Shown: piece by piece, positions 16,301 to 22,433 of the stretch | Position numbering within the stretch: the stretch's first letter is position 1 | How the letters are laid out: each line of letters starts with the position of its first letter | Assembly (NCBI GenBank): GCA_905209075.1 | Contig: CAJLRL010000024.1 | Coordinates: forward strand, 1-35,736 | Length of the DNA: 35,736 bases | Origin: an uncultured Lachnospiraceae bacterium | Lineage (GTDB): Bacteria; Bacillota; Clostridia; Lachnospirales; Lachnospiraceae | Direction of reading: 5' to 3' | Translations under genes and position numbers: made by a program | Notes under the pieces: generated by a model | Told to the model about the DNA's origin: nothing | Database searches by the model: none | What the model saw: only the letters and a program-made list of their open reading frames with translations

Positions 16301-16564
16301 TTATGAAACTTCTACTTTATACATATTCTTGCGATTGATCGCACCTATTTCCTCAAGAGTATTTATCATACGATATACAGTTGCAGTTCCTATAGAATCG
16401 TCTATCTTAGATGCACGATAGTATATTTCTTTGCAGCTTCCACACTCCTGACTTAAAATAACGTCGAGAAGTATGAGTCTTTGCTTTGTTATACGGCAAC
16501 CATTTTCTTTGAGTTTTTCAACGATCAATTCCTTTTGTTCCAATACTTCTTTTGACATTTTCAT
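16301..16564 (-). CDS. Short Fur-family regulator, DNA-binding domain only
   Basis: An 87-residue protein. GCRITKQRLILLDVILSQ and GTATVYRMINTLEEIGAINR are the Fur winged-helix landmarks. The protein stops straight after the wing, whereas Fur, Zur and PerR run to about 140-150 residues with a metal-binding dimerisation domain rich in His and Cys. None of that is present, and I see no continuation in another frame. It is the last gene of the feo operon, 16 bp after the Cys-rich FeoB partner. It may regulate the operon, but without the usual metal sites it would need another way to dimerise or sense iron. Confidence 0.85.
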   Translation of the reverse strand: MKMSKEVLEQKELIVEKLKENGCRITKQRLILLDVILSQECGSCKEIYYRASKIDDSIGTATVYRMINTLEEIGAINRKNMYKVEVS

Positions 16565-16580
16565 CTCCTATAAAGAAGGA

Positions 16581-16724
16581 TCAATGACAGCCACCACATT
16601 TCGAGCAGTCACCACCGCAACCGCCATCAAGTCCTTTACCATTCTTTACATTGTGTATCATATGACGCACAATAAAGAACACAATTATTGCAAGTACTAT
16701 TAAAATAATTATTGAACCTATCAT
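16581..16724 (-). CDS. FeoB-associated Cys-rich membrane protein
   Basis: A 47-residue protein: one N-terminal membrane helix (residues 2-19, SIIILIVLAIIVFFIV), a basic RHMIHNVKNGK segment and the tail GGCGGDCSKCGGCH with four cysteines. This is the pattern of the small FeoB-associated Cys-rich proteins of Firmicutes, thought to fill the role of FeoC or to pass Fe(II). GGAGG lies about eight bases before the ATG at 16724. It lies 22 bp after feoB and 16 bp before the Fur-like gene. Confidence 0.9.
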   Translation of the reverse strand: MIGSIIILIVLAIIVFFIVRHMIHNVKNGKGLDGGCGGDCSKCGGCH

Positions 16725-16746
16725 TTATAATCCCTCCATTTTTGGA

Positions 16747-18897
16747 TTATTTGTTTGCTTTCTTTTCCGGTCTGAAAAGTAAGTAGAAGAATCCTATCAC
16801 AATTATAATAGCAACGATCAGGCCAATTACTGAACCTATTCCAGAAATTCCGACTGTAAACAGTGAACCGATCTGGTATATGCAGAGTGCTACTAAATAT
16901 GCAAGACCACACTGGTATCCGATCGCAAACCAGAACCATTTTGTGTTGTTCATCTCACGCTTTATTGCTCCCATTGCTGCGAAGCAAGGTGCACATAAAA
17001 GATTGAATACAAGGAATCCATATGCTGCAATAGCCGGCATAGCTGCCTGAAGGCTTCCCCATACTTCCTGTCCGTCCTCTGCTACTTCGCTTCCGAATCC
17101 GTAAAGCATACCGAAAGTTGCTACTACGTTCTCTTTTGCGATAAGACCTGTGATAGCTGCTACTGCCATCTTCCAGCCCTCACCATCATTACACCATCCA
17201 AGTGGTGCGAATATCCATGAAATAGCTGAACCTATTTTTGCAAGAATACTCTCATTAAGCTGTGTCTCCTGATCGATCATGCCGAATGCTCCGTTGTCCC
17301 AGCCAAAGCTCATAAGGAACCAAAGCACGATTGTTGAAAGAAGGATGATTGTTCCAGCTTTCTTGATGAAAGACCAGCCACGCTCCCACATGCTGCGGAG
17401 TACGCTGCCTACTGTAGGAAGATGATATGCAGGAAGCTCCATTACGAATGGTGCAGGATCTCCTGAGAACATTTTTGTTTTCTTTAATATTATACCAGAG
17501 CAGATGATCGCTGCAATACCTACAAAGTATGCGCTCCATGCTACCCAGCCTGCGTTATCAAAAAATGCACCGGCGATAAGTGCGATGATCGGAAGCTTTG
17601 CTCCACAAGGAATAAATGTTGTAGTCATGATCGTCATACGACGGTCACGCTCATTCTCGATCGTACGAGAAGCCATTACACCAGGAACACCACATCCTGA
17701 ACCGATAAGCATTGGGATGAAAGATTTTCCTGAAAGACCAAATTTACGGAAAATACGATCCATGATAAATGCGATTCTTGCCATGTATCCGCATCCTTCA
17801 AGGAATGCAAGGAAGATGAAAAGAATAAGCATCTGTGGTACGAATCCAAGTACTGCACCAACACCGGCTACGATACCATCAAGGATAAGTCCCTGTAACC
17901 AATCCCAGCATCCGATTGCGTTAAGCCCGCTCTCGATTGCAGGTGGAATAATCTCACCAAATAATACATCATTTGTCCAGTCTGTAACAATTGCACCAAC
18001 TGTTGTAACAGATACATAATATACAATAAACATTACGAGAGCAAATATTGGAAGTGCAAGGAATCTGTTTGTAACAACTTTATCAATCTTATCTGAAAGT
18101 GTAAGGTTATCCTTTTTCTTTGCTTTTACTACACATGCATCGATGATAGATGAAATATATGTATAACGCTCGTTTGTGATGATAGACTCTGTATCATCAT
18201 CAAATTCAGTCTCGAGTGCCTTGATCTCTGTCTCAACATCCGGTGCGTTCTTAAGCTGCTCGTCAATCTTTGAATCTCTCTCCAAAAGCTTTATTGCGAA
18301 GAATCTCTTCTGTGATTCCGGAACCATTGAACCGAGCTTATCTTCTGCCAAAGTAATCTGTGCCTCAACAGCTTCGTCAAAGTGATGGACTCTTTCTGCT
18401 GATTTTTTTGACATTGCAAGAGCTACAGCCTTCTCAGCGGCTTTCTGGACACCAGTTCCTTTAAGTGCTGAAATTTCAACAACTTCACATCCGAGTTTCT
18501 CGCCGAGTGTCTTGATATTGATCTGATCTCCATTTTTGTTTACAAGATCCATCATGTTTACTGCCATGATAACTGGAATACCAAGCTCGATGATCTGTGT
18601 TGAAAGATACAGGTTACGCTCGATGTTTGTACCATCAATGATGTTTATGATCGCATCAGGCTGCTCGCCTATAAGGTAATTTCTTGCTACAACTTCCTCG
18701 AGTGTGTATGGAGAAAGTGAATAGATACCTGGCAAATCGACGATACGAACGTCCTTATGTCCCTTAAGCTTTCCCTCTTTTTTCTCAACTGTAACACCAG
18801 GCCAGTTTCCAACAAACTGGTTTGCGCCGGTTAAGGCATTGAACAGTGTTGTCTTACCGCAGTTCGGGTTTCCTGCAAGAGCAATTTTTACTGCCAT
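16747..18897 (-). CDS. feoB: Ferrous iron transporter FeoB
   Basis: A 716-residue protein. The N-terminal G domain has GNPNCGKT (9-16), the GNWPGVT switch, DLPGIYSL and NMMD. A helical linker domain (about 165-270) follows. The membrane part carries two Gate repeats, with the conserved PCGAKLPI (about 430) and LLCAPCFAAMGAIKRE (about 650) elements. FeoB imports Fe(II) across the cytoplasmic membrane, typical of anaerobes. It follows two feoA genes and precedes the Cys-rich partner and Fur-like gene. A 113-bp gap with a hairpin separates it from feoA. Confidence 0.98.
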   Translation of the reverse strand: MAVKIALAGNPNCGKTTLFNALTGANQFVGNWPGVTVEKKEGKLKGHKDVRIVDLPGIYSLSPYTLEEVVARNYLIGEQPDAIINIIDGTNIERNLYLSTQIIELGIPVIMAVNMMDLVNKNGDQINIKTLGEKLGCEVVEISALKGTGVQKAAEKAVALAMSKKSAERVHHFDEAVEAQITLAEDKLGSMVPESQKRFFAIKLLERDSKIDEQLKNAPDVETEIKALETEFDDDTESIITNERYTYISSIIDACVVKAKKKDNLTLSDKIDKVVTNRFLALPIFALVMFIVYYVSVTTVGAIVTDWTNDVLFGEIIPPAIESGLNAIGCWDWLQGLILDGIVAGVGAVLGFVPQMLILFIFLAFLEGCGYMARIAFIMDRIFRKFGLSGKSFIPMLIGSGCGVPGVMASRTIENERDRRMTIMTTTFIPCGAKLPIIALIAGAFFDNAGWVAWSAYFVGIAAIICSGIILKKTKMFSGDPAPFVMELPAYHLPTVGSVLRSMWERGWSFIKKAGTIILLSTIVLWFLMSFGWDNGAFGMIDQETQLNESILAKIGSAISWIFAPLGWCNDGEGWKMAVAAITGLIAKENVVATFGMLYGFGSEVAEDGQEVWGSLQAAMPAIAAYGFLVFNLLCAPCFAAMGAIKREMNNTKWFWFAIGYQCGLAYLVALCIYQIGSLFTVGISGIGSVIGLIVAIIIVIGFFYLLFRPEKKANK

Positions 18898-18955
18898 TTT
18901 TATATTCTCCTTATTTTGATATTATTGTGTACTGTACTTTTTTGAAGATATAAGC

Positions 18956-18989
18956 CACGTTACCTAAAACTACTTATAGTTCGAACGTG
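18956..18989 (-). other. Hairpin in the feoA-feoB intercistronic gap
   Basis: CACGTT (18956-18961) pairs with AACGTG (18984-18989), and inside it AACTA pairs with TAGTT. It also holds one isolated match (18968-18979) to the 12-bp motif of the upstream 20-bp array. It might tune mRNA processing or FeoB expression. Confidence 0.4.
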
Positions 18990-19010
18990 CTAACTAGATA
19001 ACAAAAAAAT

Positions 19011-19232
19011 TTACTCTACCGTAATCATTTCTGCATCAGCTTTTCGAAGAGATAATTCATAACCTCTTACCGTTACTTCTACAGGGTCTCCAAGTGGTGC
19101 CACTTTTCGAACATAGACTTCAACACCTTTTGTAATGCCCATATCCATGATACGTCTTTTGACTGCACCCTCACCTGTAAGCTTAACGACTTTGACTGTC
19201 TCGCCTACTTTGGCCTCTTTTAATGTCTTCAT
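19011..19232 (-). CDS. feoA: FeoA-family SH3-like protein (second copy)
   Basis: A 73-residue protein beginning MKTLKEAKVGETVKVVKL, with VKRRIMDMGITKGVEVYV and GDPVEVTVRGYELSLRK, the conserved FeoA beta-barrel pattern. An upstream start at 19307 is possible in frame, but ATG 19232 has GGAG eight bases before it and gives the normal FeoA length. FeoA is a cytosolic partner thought to regulate or stabilise FeoB. It lies 107 bp after the first feoA; that gap holds a 9-bp inverted repeat. Confidence 0.95.
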   Translation of the reverse strand: MKTLKEAKVGETVKVVKLTGEGAVKRRIMDMGITKGVEVYVRKVAPLGDPVEVTVRGYELSLRKADAEMITVE

Positions 19233-19274
19233 GTCAATTACTCCTTTTTTAATATTTATATAAACATCATTACA

Positions 19275-19315
19275 GTTTAAAGTCAGCATACTATTACAAT
19301 ATATCAACTTTAAAC
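19275..19315 (-). other. 9-bp inverted repeat between the two feoA genes
   Basis: GTTTAAAGT (19275-19283) and ACTTTAAAC (19307-19315) are perfect complements around a 23-base loop. In the mRNA this could form a hairpin upstream of the second feoA. Being AU-rich and without a clear U tract, it is not an obvious terminator. Confidence 0.4.
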
Positions 19316-19339
19316 CATAAAATGCTTAAAGCGTCTTTA

Positions 19340-19552
19340 TTAGACCATAATCTTGTTTGCCATATCTTTTCCTATCGCAACACGTGATCCTTTTACATTT
19401 ACGATCATGTTTCCTGATACTTCTGATACTACTGATACGTCTCCGCCTACAACAAATCCTAATTTTTCAAGGAAAAGCTTTACTTCTTCCTTTCCACCAA
19501 TTTTTTTAATTGTCATAGTCTCCCCTGCCGGGCTCATTGATAATGGCATCAT
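19340..19552 (-). CDS. feoA: FeoA-family SH3-like protein (first copy)
   Basis: A 70-residue protein that reads MMPLSMSPAGETMTIKKIGG and then VKLFLEKLGFVVGGDVSVV and GNMIVNVKGSRVAIGK, matching FeoA beta-barrel proteins (the conserved LxxLGxxxGxxVxVV and VxGxRxAI patterns). Paired FeoA genes before feoB are common in Clostridia. It is the first gene of the operon, with GAGG seven bases before the first of two adjacent ATGs. The leader from the predicted transcription start is about 75 bases and contains a Fur-like palindrome. Confidence 0.9.
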   Translation of the reverse strand: MMPLSMSPAGETMTIKKIGGKEEVKLFLEKLGFVVGGDVSVVSEVSGNMIVNVKGSRVAIGKDMANKIMV

Positions 19553-19596
19553 TATAACCTCTTTTCCATAATTTCAATTACTTCACTATACGCAAT

Positions 19597-19615
19597 AATG
19601 ATAAAAAAAATCATT
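19597..19615. promoter_or_regulatory. Fur-like 19-bp palindrome in the feo leader
   Basis: AATGAT and ATCATT arms are separated by seven A, 19 bp in all, the length of a Fur box, with the AATGAT/ATCATT arms of that consensus. It lies about 14-32 bases downstream of the predicted start, a suitable place for iron repression by a full-length Fur encoded elsewhere or by the short Fur-like protein in this operon. Confidence 0.55.
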
Positions 19616-19625
19616 TGTTTTTTCT

Positions 19626-19837
19626 TACGGACGTTAGTATACTCTAACTTTTTATCGGTGTCAATAACTAAATATAGGTTTTTATAACACTTTGTAGACA
19701 TGTATAACGTTTCGTAGTTTCATCCAACTTTGCGTAGTGCAATTTAACCAAATATAGTGTCACTTAACCAGTTATAGGTTTGTATAACTTTTTGTAGTAT
19801 AATTTAACCGATTATAGTTTATCCAAACCATTTGCAA
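19626..19837. repeat. Array of 20-bp periodic AACNNNNYRTAG elements upstream of feo
   Basis: Eight exact matches to AACNNNNYRTAG start at 19666, 19686, 19706, 19726, 19746, 19766, 19786 and 19806, each exactly 20 bp apart. The four internal bases and the 8-bp spacers differ between copies. A degenerate ninth copy starts at 19826 (AACCATTTGCAA). Two more in the same register lie over the promoter at 19646 (one mismatch) and 19626 (weak). On the feo strand the element reads CTAYRNNNNGTT. The spacing is about two helical turns, placing all copies on nearly one face of the DNA. It is not a CRISPR (unit too short, repeat not conserved) and not a palindrome. A multi-site operator for a cooperatively binding protein is the most economical reading. 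Confidence 0.8.
19636..19664 (-). promoter_or_regulatory. Near-consensus promoter of the feo operon
   Basis: On the minus strand TTGACA (19659-19664), a 17-bp spacer and TATACT (19636-19641). The predicted start is near 19629. The -35 begins one base after the nearest strict copy of the 20-bp array. Confidence 0.85.
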
Positions 19838-19847
19838 AATGTGTACT

Positions 19848-19901
19848 AAAAAGAGACATCTGATTCACAAATCGCCAGATCTGTAAACCTGATGTCTCTT
19901 T
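19848..19901 (-). terminator. Terminator of the serine acetyltransferase operon
   Basis: AAAGAGACATC (19850-19860) and GATGTCTCTTT (19891-19901) form a perfect 11-bp stem. On the minus strand a five-T run overlaps the distal arm. It lies 20 bases past the stop codon and shields the 20-bp array from readthrough. Confidence 0.85.
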
Positions 19902-19921
19902 ATCCGTCATTAAAACTTCTG

Positions 19922-20881
19922 TTAAATTATATAAAACCAGCTTGTATCTGTTTCCATTTCGCTTGCGACAAGATTTCTCTTATCCCCCGATTTTATCGAA
20001 AGCTCCTGATTTTTTATGCTTACACGCGCTCCTGCCTCGATAGAAGATGTGATAAAAGCGTTACTTCCTATCACAGCACCCTTTCCGATAACTGTCTCTC
20101 CACCAAGAATAGATGCGCCGGCATAAATTATCACATCATCCTCAATAGTAGGATGTCTCTTCACACCTTTTAGTTTCTGACCGCCTCTCGTAGAAAGCGC
20201 TCCTATTGTAACTCCCTGATAAACCTTTACATTGTCTCCTATTATAGTAGTTTCTCCCACTACTATTCCGGTTCCATGATCTATAAAAAAGTTCTTTCCT
20301 ATGGTCGCTCCCGGATGAATATCGATTCCGGTCTTGCTGTGTGCGTATTCCGTCATCATACGCGGGATGAGCGGCACCTTAAGAAGATGAAGCTCGTGTG
20401 CGATCCTGTTTGTCGTAATTGCAAGAAGTCCAGGATAACACAATATGATCTCGTTATAATTGTATGCAGCCGGATCTCCGTCAAAAAAGGCCGCCACATC
20501 TGTTTCTACAAGCTCCCTTATAGATGGGATCTTCTTAAAAAACTGATAACATATTTCCTGTGTCTTATCCTCCAGCTGTGCTTCTGAAAGCTTACGGTTA
20601 TACGGGTTCTGCGGCAAGGCAAGCCTTACCTGTTTATGCAGGTTGTACATTATATCCTCAAGCAGCACTGCTATCTGGCTGTTAAGATTGTAAAACCGGA
20701 AACTCGTTCCCTTGTAATATCCCGGATACATTATCTTTATGAGCTTCTGTAACAGATCATTTACTGAATCTTTATCCGGCTGTGAAAAAATAGCCTGCTG
20801 ATTGATAACCTTATCATCCTGATAATCCTTTAAAATCTCCGAAACCAGGTCATCTATTATTATCTTTTTTTCGTTTTCCAT
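19922..20881 (-). CDS. cysE: Serine O-acetyltransferase
   Basis: A 319-residue enzyme. A long helical N-terminal region (about 1-180) is followed by the left-handed beta-helix made of hexapeptide repeats. That part contains GIDIHPGATIG, FFIDHGTGIVVGET (catalytic His/Asp), GVTIGALSTRGG and KRHPTIEDDV, diagnostic of CysE. It makes O-acetylserine from serine and acetyl-CoA for cysteine synthesis. A GTG four codons earlier is in frame, but it lies inside the ribosome binding site AGAGGTG, so ATG 20881 is chosen. It is longer than the short Bacillus type, like other anaerobe enzymes. It is the last gene after the thioesterase and YihY genes, possibly co-transcribed. Confidence 0.93.
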   Translation of the reverse strand: MENEKKIIIDDLVSEILKDYQDDKVINQQAIFSQPDKDSVNDLLQKLIKIMYPGYYKGTSFRFYNLNSQIAVLLEDIMYNLHKQVRLALPQNPYNRKLSEAQLEDKTQEICYQFFKKIPSIRELVETDVAAFFDGDPAAYNYNEIILCYPGLLAITTNRIAHELHLLKVPLIPRMMTEYAHSKTGIDIHPGATIGKNFFIDHGTGIVVGETTIIGDNVKVYQGVTIGALSTRGGQKLKGVKRHPTIEDDVIIYAGASILGGETVIGKGAVIGSNAFITSSIEAGARVSIKNQELSIKSGDKRNLVASEMETDTSWFYII

Positions 20882-20937
20882 ATTTATTTTCACCTCTAAA
20901 GTTTATAATAGTATATGCTTTTGCATGTTTATAATAA

Positions 20938-21780
20938 TTACTTTTCTGTGATCTTTTTATTTTTTATGCGTTCTTCAAATGTAGCATTTATCAATCCACC
21001 TAAAAATAACACATACATACATCCATACAGCCATACCATTATGAGTGCTATAGTAGTCATTGTACCATAAAATGACGCATAATTATTATACTTATCTACA
21101 TATATAGAAAAAATACCCGAAAATATTATCCATGTCACTGCCGAAAATACAGCCCCTGGCAGCTGATATACGGCTCTTTGGATACGATTTGGCAGGAAAA
21201 TATATAACAGCCAGAAAAACAGGATAAGCACCGGGATACATATTATCATTCTGTAATCCACGACATTTCCGATAATTCCGGCGTTTCCTGAAATCCCAAT
21301 TGCTCTTAGCAGCTTATCCCTGACATTATTTCCAAAAACCAAAAAACCAAGCATCAATATCAGTATTATGGCAAATACAATACTATATAATATTGAATAA
21401 AGCCGTATAAATATAAAGTTTTTTCTCGTCCTGACCTGATACATGTCATCAAGTCCTCTCTGCAGGGATATAAATGCTTTAGAACTTAAATATATTGCTG
21501 TGATAACTGTTATCGAAATACGTCCGCTTCCGCTGGCATATACATCACTCGCAAACCCATCTATTATGTCATGAAATGATTCCGGGACAAGTGTCTGAGT
21601 CCATTTTACGAAATCTGCTTCCGTAAGCGGAGTCAGATTGAGCAGTGAAAAGAAAAACAACATAAACGGGAAAAATGACAGCATAAGAAAAAATGCTGAC
21701 TGTCCCGAATATGCTGATATTGCACTGTCAGAAAATTTATCTATAAAGTTAAGCACGTCCTGTCTTATCTGCTTTTTCAT
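20938..21780 (-). CDS. YihY/BrkB-family inner membrane protein
   Basis: A 280-residue protein with six or so membrane helices. It has the family features SAYSGQSAFFLMLSFFPF near the N-terminus, SSKAFISLQRGLDDMY in the middle and MVWLYGCMYVLFLGGLINA near the end. The family was once called ribonuclease BN, but its transport or other role is not established. A TTG at 21807 would give nine more residues. ATG 21780 is preferred, with AGAAGG close upstream, but the choice is uncertain. The gene overlaps the end of the thioesterase gene, so the two are co-transcribed. Confidence 0.9.
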   Translation of the reverse strand: MKKQIRQDVLNFIDKFSDSAISAYSGQSAFFLMLSFFPFMLFFFSLLNLTPLTEADFVKWTQTLVPESFHDIIDGFASDVYASGSGRISITVITAIYLSSKAFISLQRGLDDMYQVRTRKNFIFIRLYSILYSIVFAIILILMLGFLVFGNNVRDKLLRAIGISGNAGIIGNVVDYRMIICIPVLILFFWLLYIFLPNRIQRAVYQLPGAVFSAVTWIIFSGIFSIYVDKYNNYASFYGTMTTIALIMVWLYGCMYVLFLGGLINATFEERIKNKKITEK

Positions 21781-22150
21781 CTGCCTTCTTTTGGAATTTC
21801 TCCTCAAATATTATAAATCTTTCATGCTCTCCCTCACCGATAAGACCTGCCTCATCATATGCCTTTACCGAAAATGTAAGTGCTCTTCCGTCAACCTTTG
21901 TAAGTTCTGTCTCACATTTTATCTTCATTCCGACAGGTGATGCAGATACATGTCTGACATTTAAAGCTGTACCAACTGTTCCGCTTCCCGGTTCAAGTTC
22001 TGATGCGACACTCTCATATGCAGTGTTTTCCATAAGGGCGATCATGGCCGGCGTTGCGAAAACATCAAGCGTTCCGCTTCCCATGGCCTTTGCTGTTTTA
22101 TCTTGTGTAACTGTTATCTCTTTTATACCTTTAATACCTGTCTGTAACAT
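21749..22150 (-). CDS. Hotdog-fold thioesterase family protein (FlK-like)
   Basis: A 133-residue protein. TPAMIALMENTAYESVASELEPGSGTVGTALNVRHVSASPVG is the core of the fluoroacetyl-CoA thioesterase-like hotdog family, and the C-terminal strand reads GEGEHERFIIFEEKF. Such proteins hydrolyse short acyl-CoAs or act as housekeeping thioesterases; real substrates here are unknown. The in-frame ATG at 22180 is rejected in favour of ATG 22150, which has AAAGGAG at ideal spacing and gives the normal family N-terminus. It starts a three-gene run with YihY and CysE behind a promoter at 22196-22224. Confidence 0.9.
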   Translation of the reverse strand: MLQTGIKGIKEITVTQDKTAKAMGSGTLDVFATPAMIALMENTAYESVASELEPGSGTVGTALNVRHVSASPVGMKIKCETELTKVDGRALTFSVKAYDEAGLIGEGEHERFIIFEEKFQKKADEKADKTGRA

Positions 22151-22195
22151 AATTTCTCCTTTATATATCAATGAATTCATCTATAATTTCTATTA

Positions 22196-22224
22196 ATCGT
22201 AGCATTTTTCACTATTTCTGTCCA
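22196..22224 (-). promoter_or_regulatory. Candidate promoter of the thioesterase-YihY-cysE operon
   Basis: On the minus strand TGGACA (22219-22224), a 17-bp spacer and TACGAT (22196-22201), about 40 bases before the ATG. The -10 matches TATAAT at four of six positions. Confidence 0.5.
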
Positions 22225-22293
22225 GCATTTTCTTGTTTATGAATATTTTATAATTATCGTTTTGCCTTATTTTAAGGCGTTTTGCGTTCTCTG

Positions 22294-22320
22294 TCAGCAC
22301 TCTTCTCTATAGAGTGCTAA
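22294..22320 (+). promoter_or_regulatory. CIRCE operator (HrcA site) of htpG
   Basis: TCAGCACTC-N9-GAGTGCTAA matches the CIRCE consensus TTAGCACTC-N9-GAGTGCTAA with one change in the left arm. It lies eight bases upstream of the htpG -35 box. HrcA repression relieved by heat is the known behaviour of this site. Confidence 0.92.
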
Positions 22321-22327
22321 TTTTTTA

Positions 22328-22356
22328 TTGACTTTTACACAGCTGCGCTTTAATAT
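22328..22356 (+). promoter_or_regulatory. Promoter of htpG
   Basis: TTGACT (22328-22333), a 17-bp spacer and TAATAT (22351-22356) form a sigma-A type promoter directly downstream of CIRCE. The leader to the ATG is about 70 bases. Confidence 0.7.
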
Positions 22357-22433
22357 ATTTATTAGATTGGATCGTGCGGTTACATATTTCTTTACAGTAA
22401 CCGCTGTAATTAATATTAAGGAGTGTGTAAAAT

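Noticed and set aside
19626..19837. CRISPR-like array because of regular spacing
   Set aside because: The conserved part is only 8 of 12 bases, the unit is 20 bp, spacers are 8 bp, and no cas genes are nearby. CRISPR repeats are longer and nearly identical.
19626..19837. Replication iterons
   Set aside because: Period is compatible, but there is no Rep gene, no DnaA boxes were noticed, and the array abuts a promoter of a metabolic operon.
20882..20937. T-box or SAM-type riboswitch before cysE
   Set aside because: The gap is only about 56 bp and lacks a specifier loop, T-box sequence or antiterminator. It holds only a short ATGCAAAAGCAT dyad and a 10-bp TATTATAAAC direct repeat.
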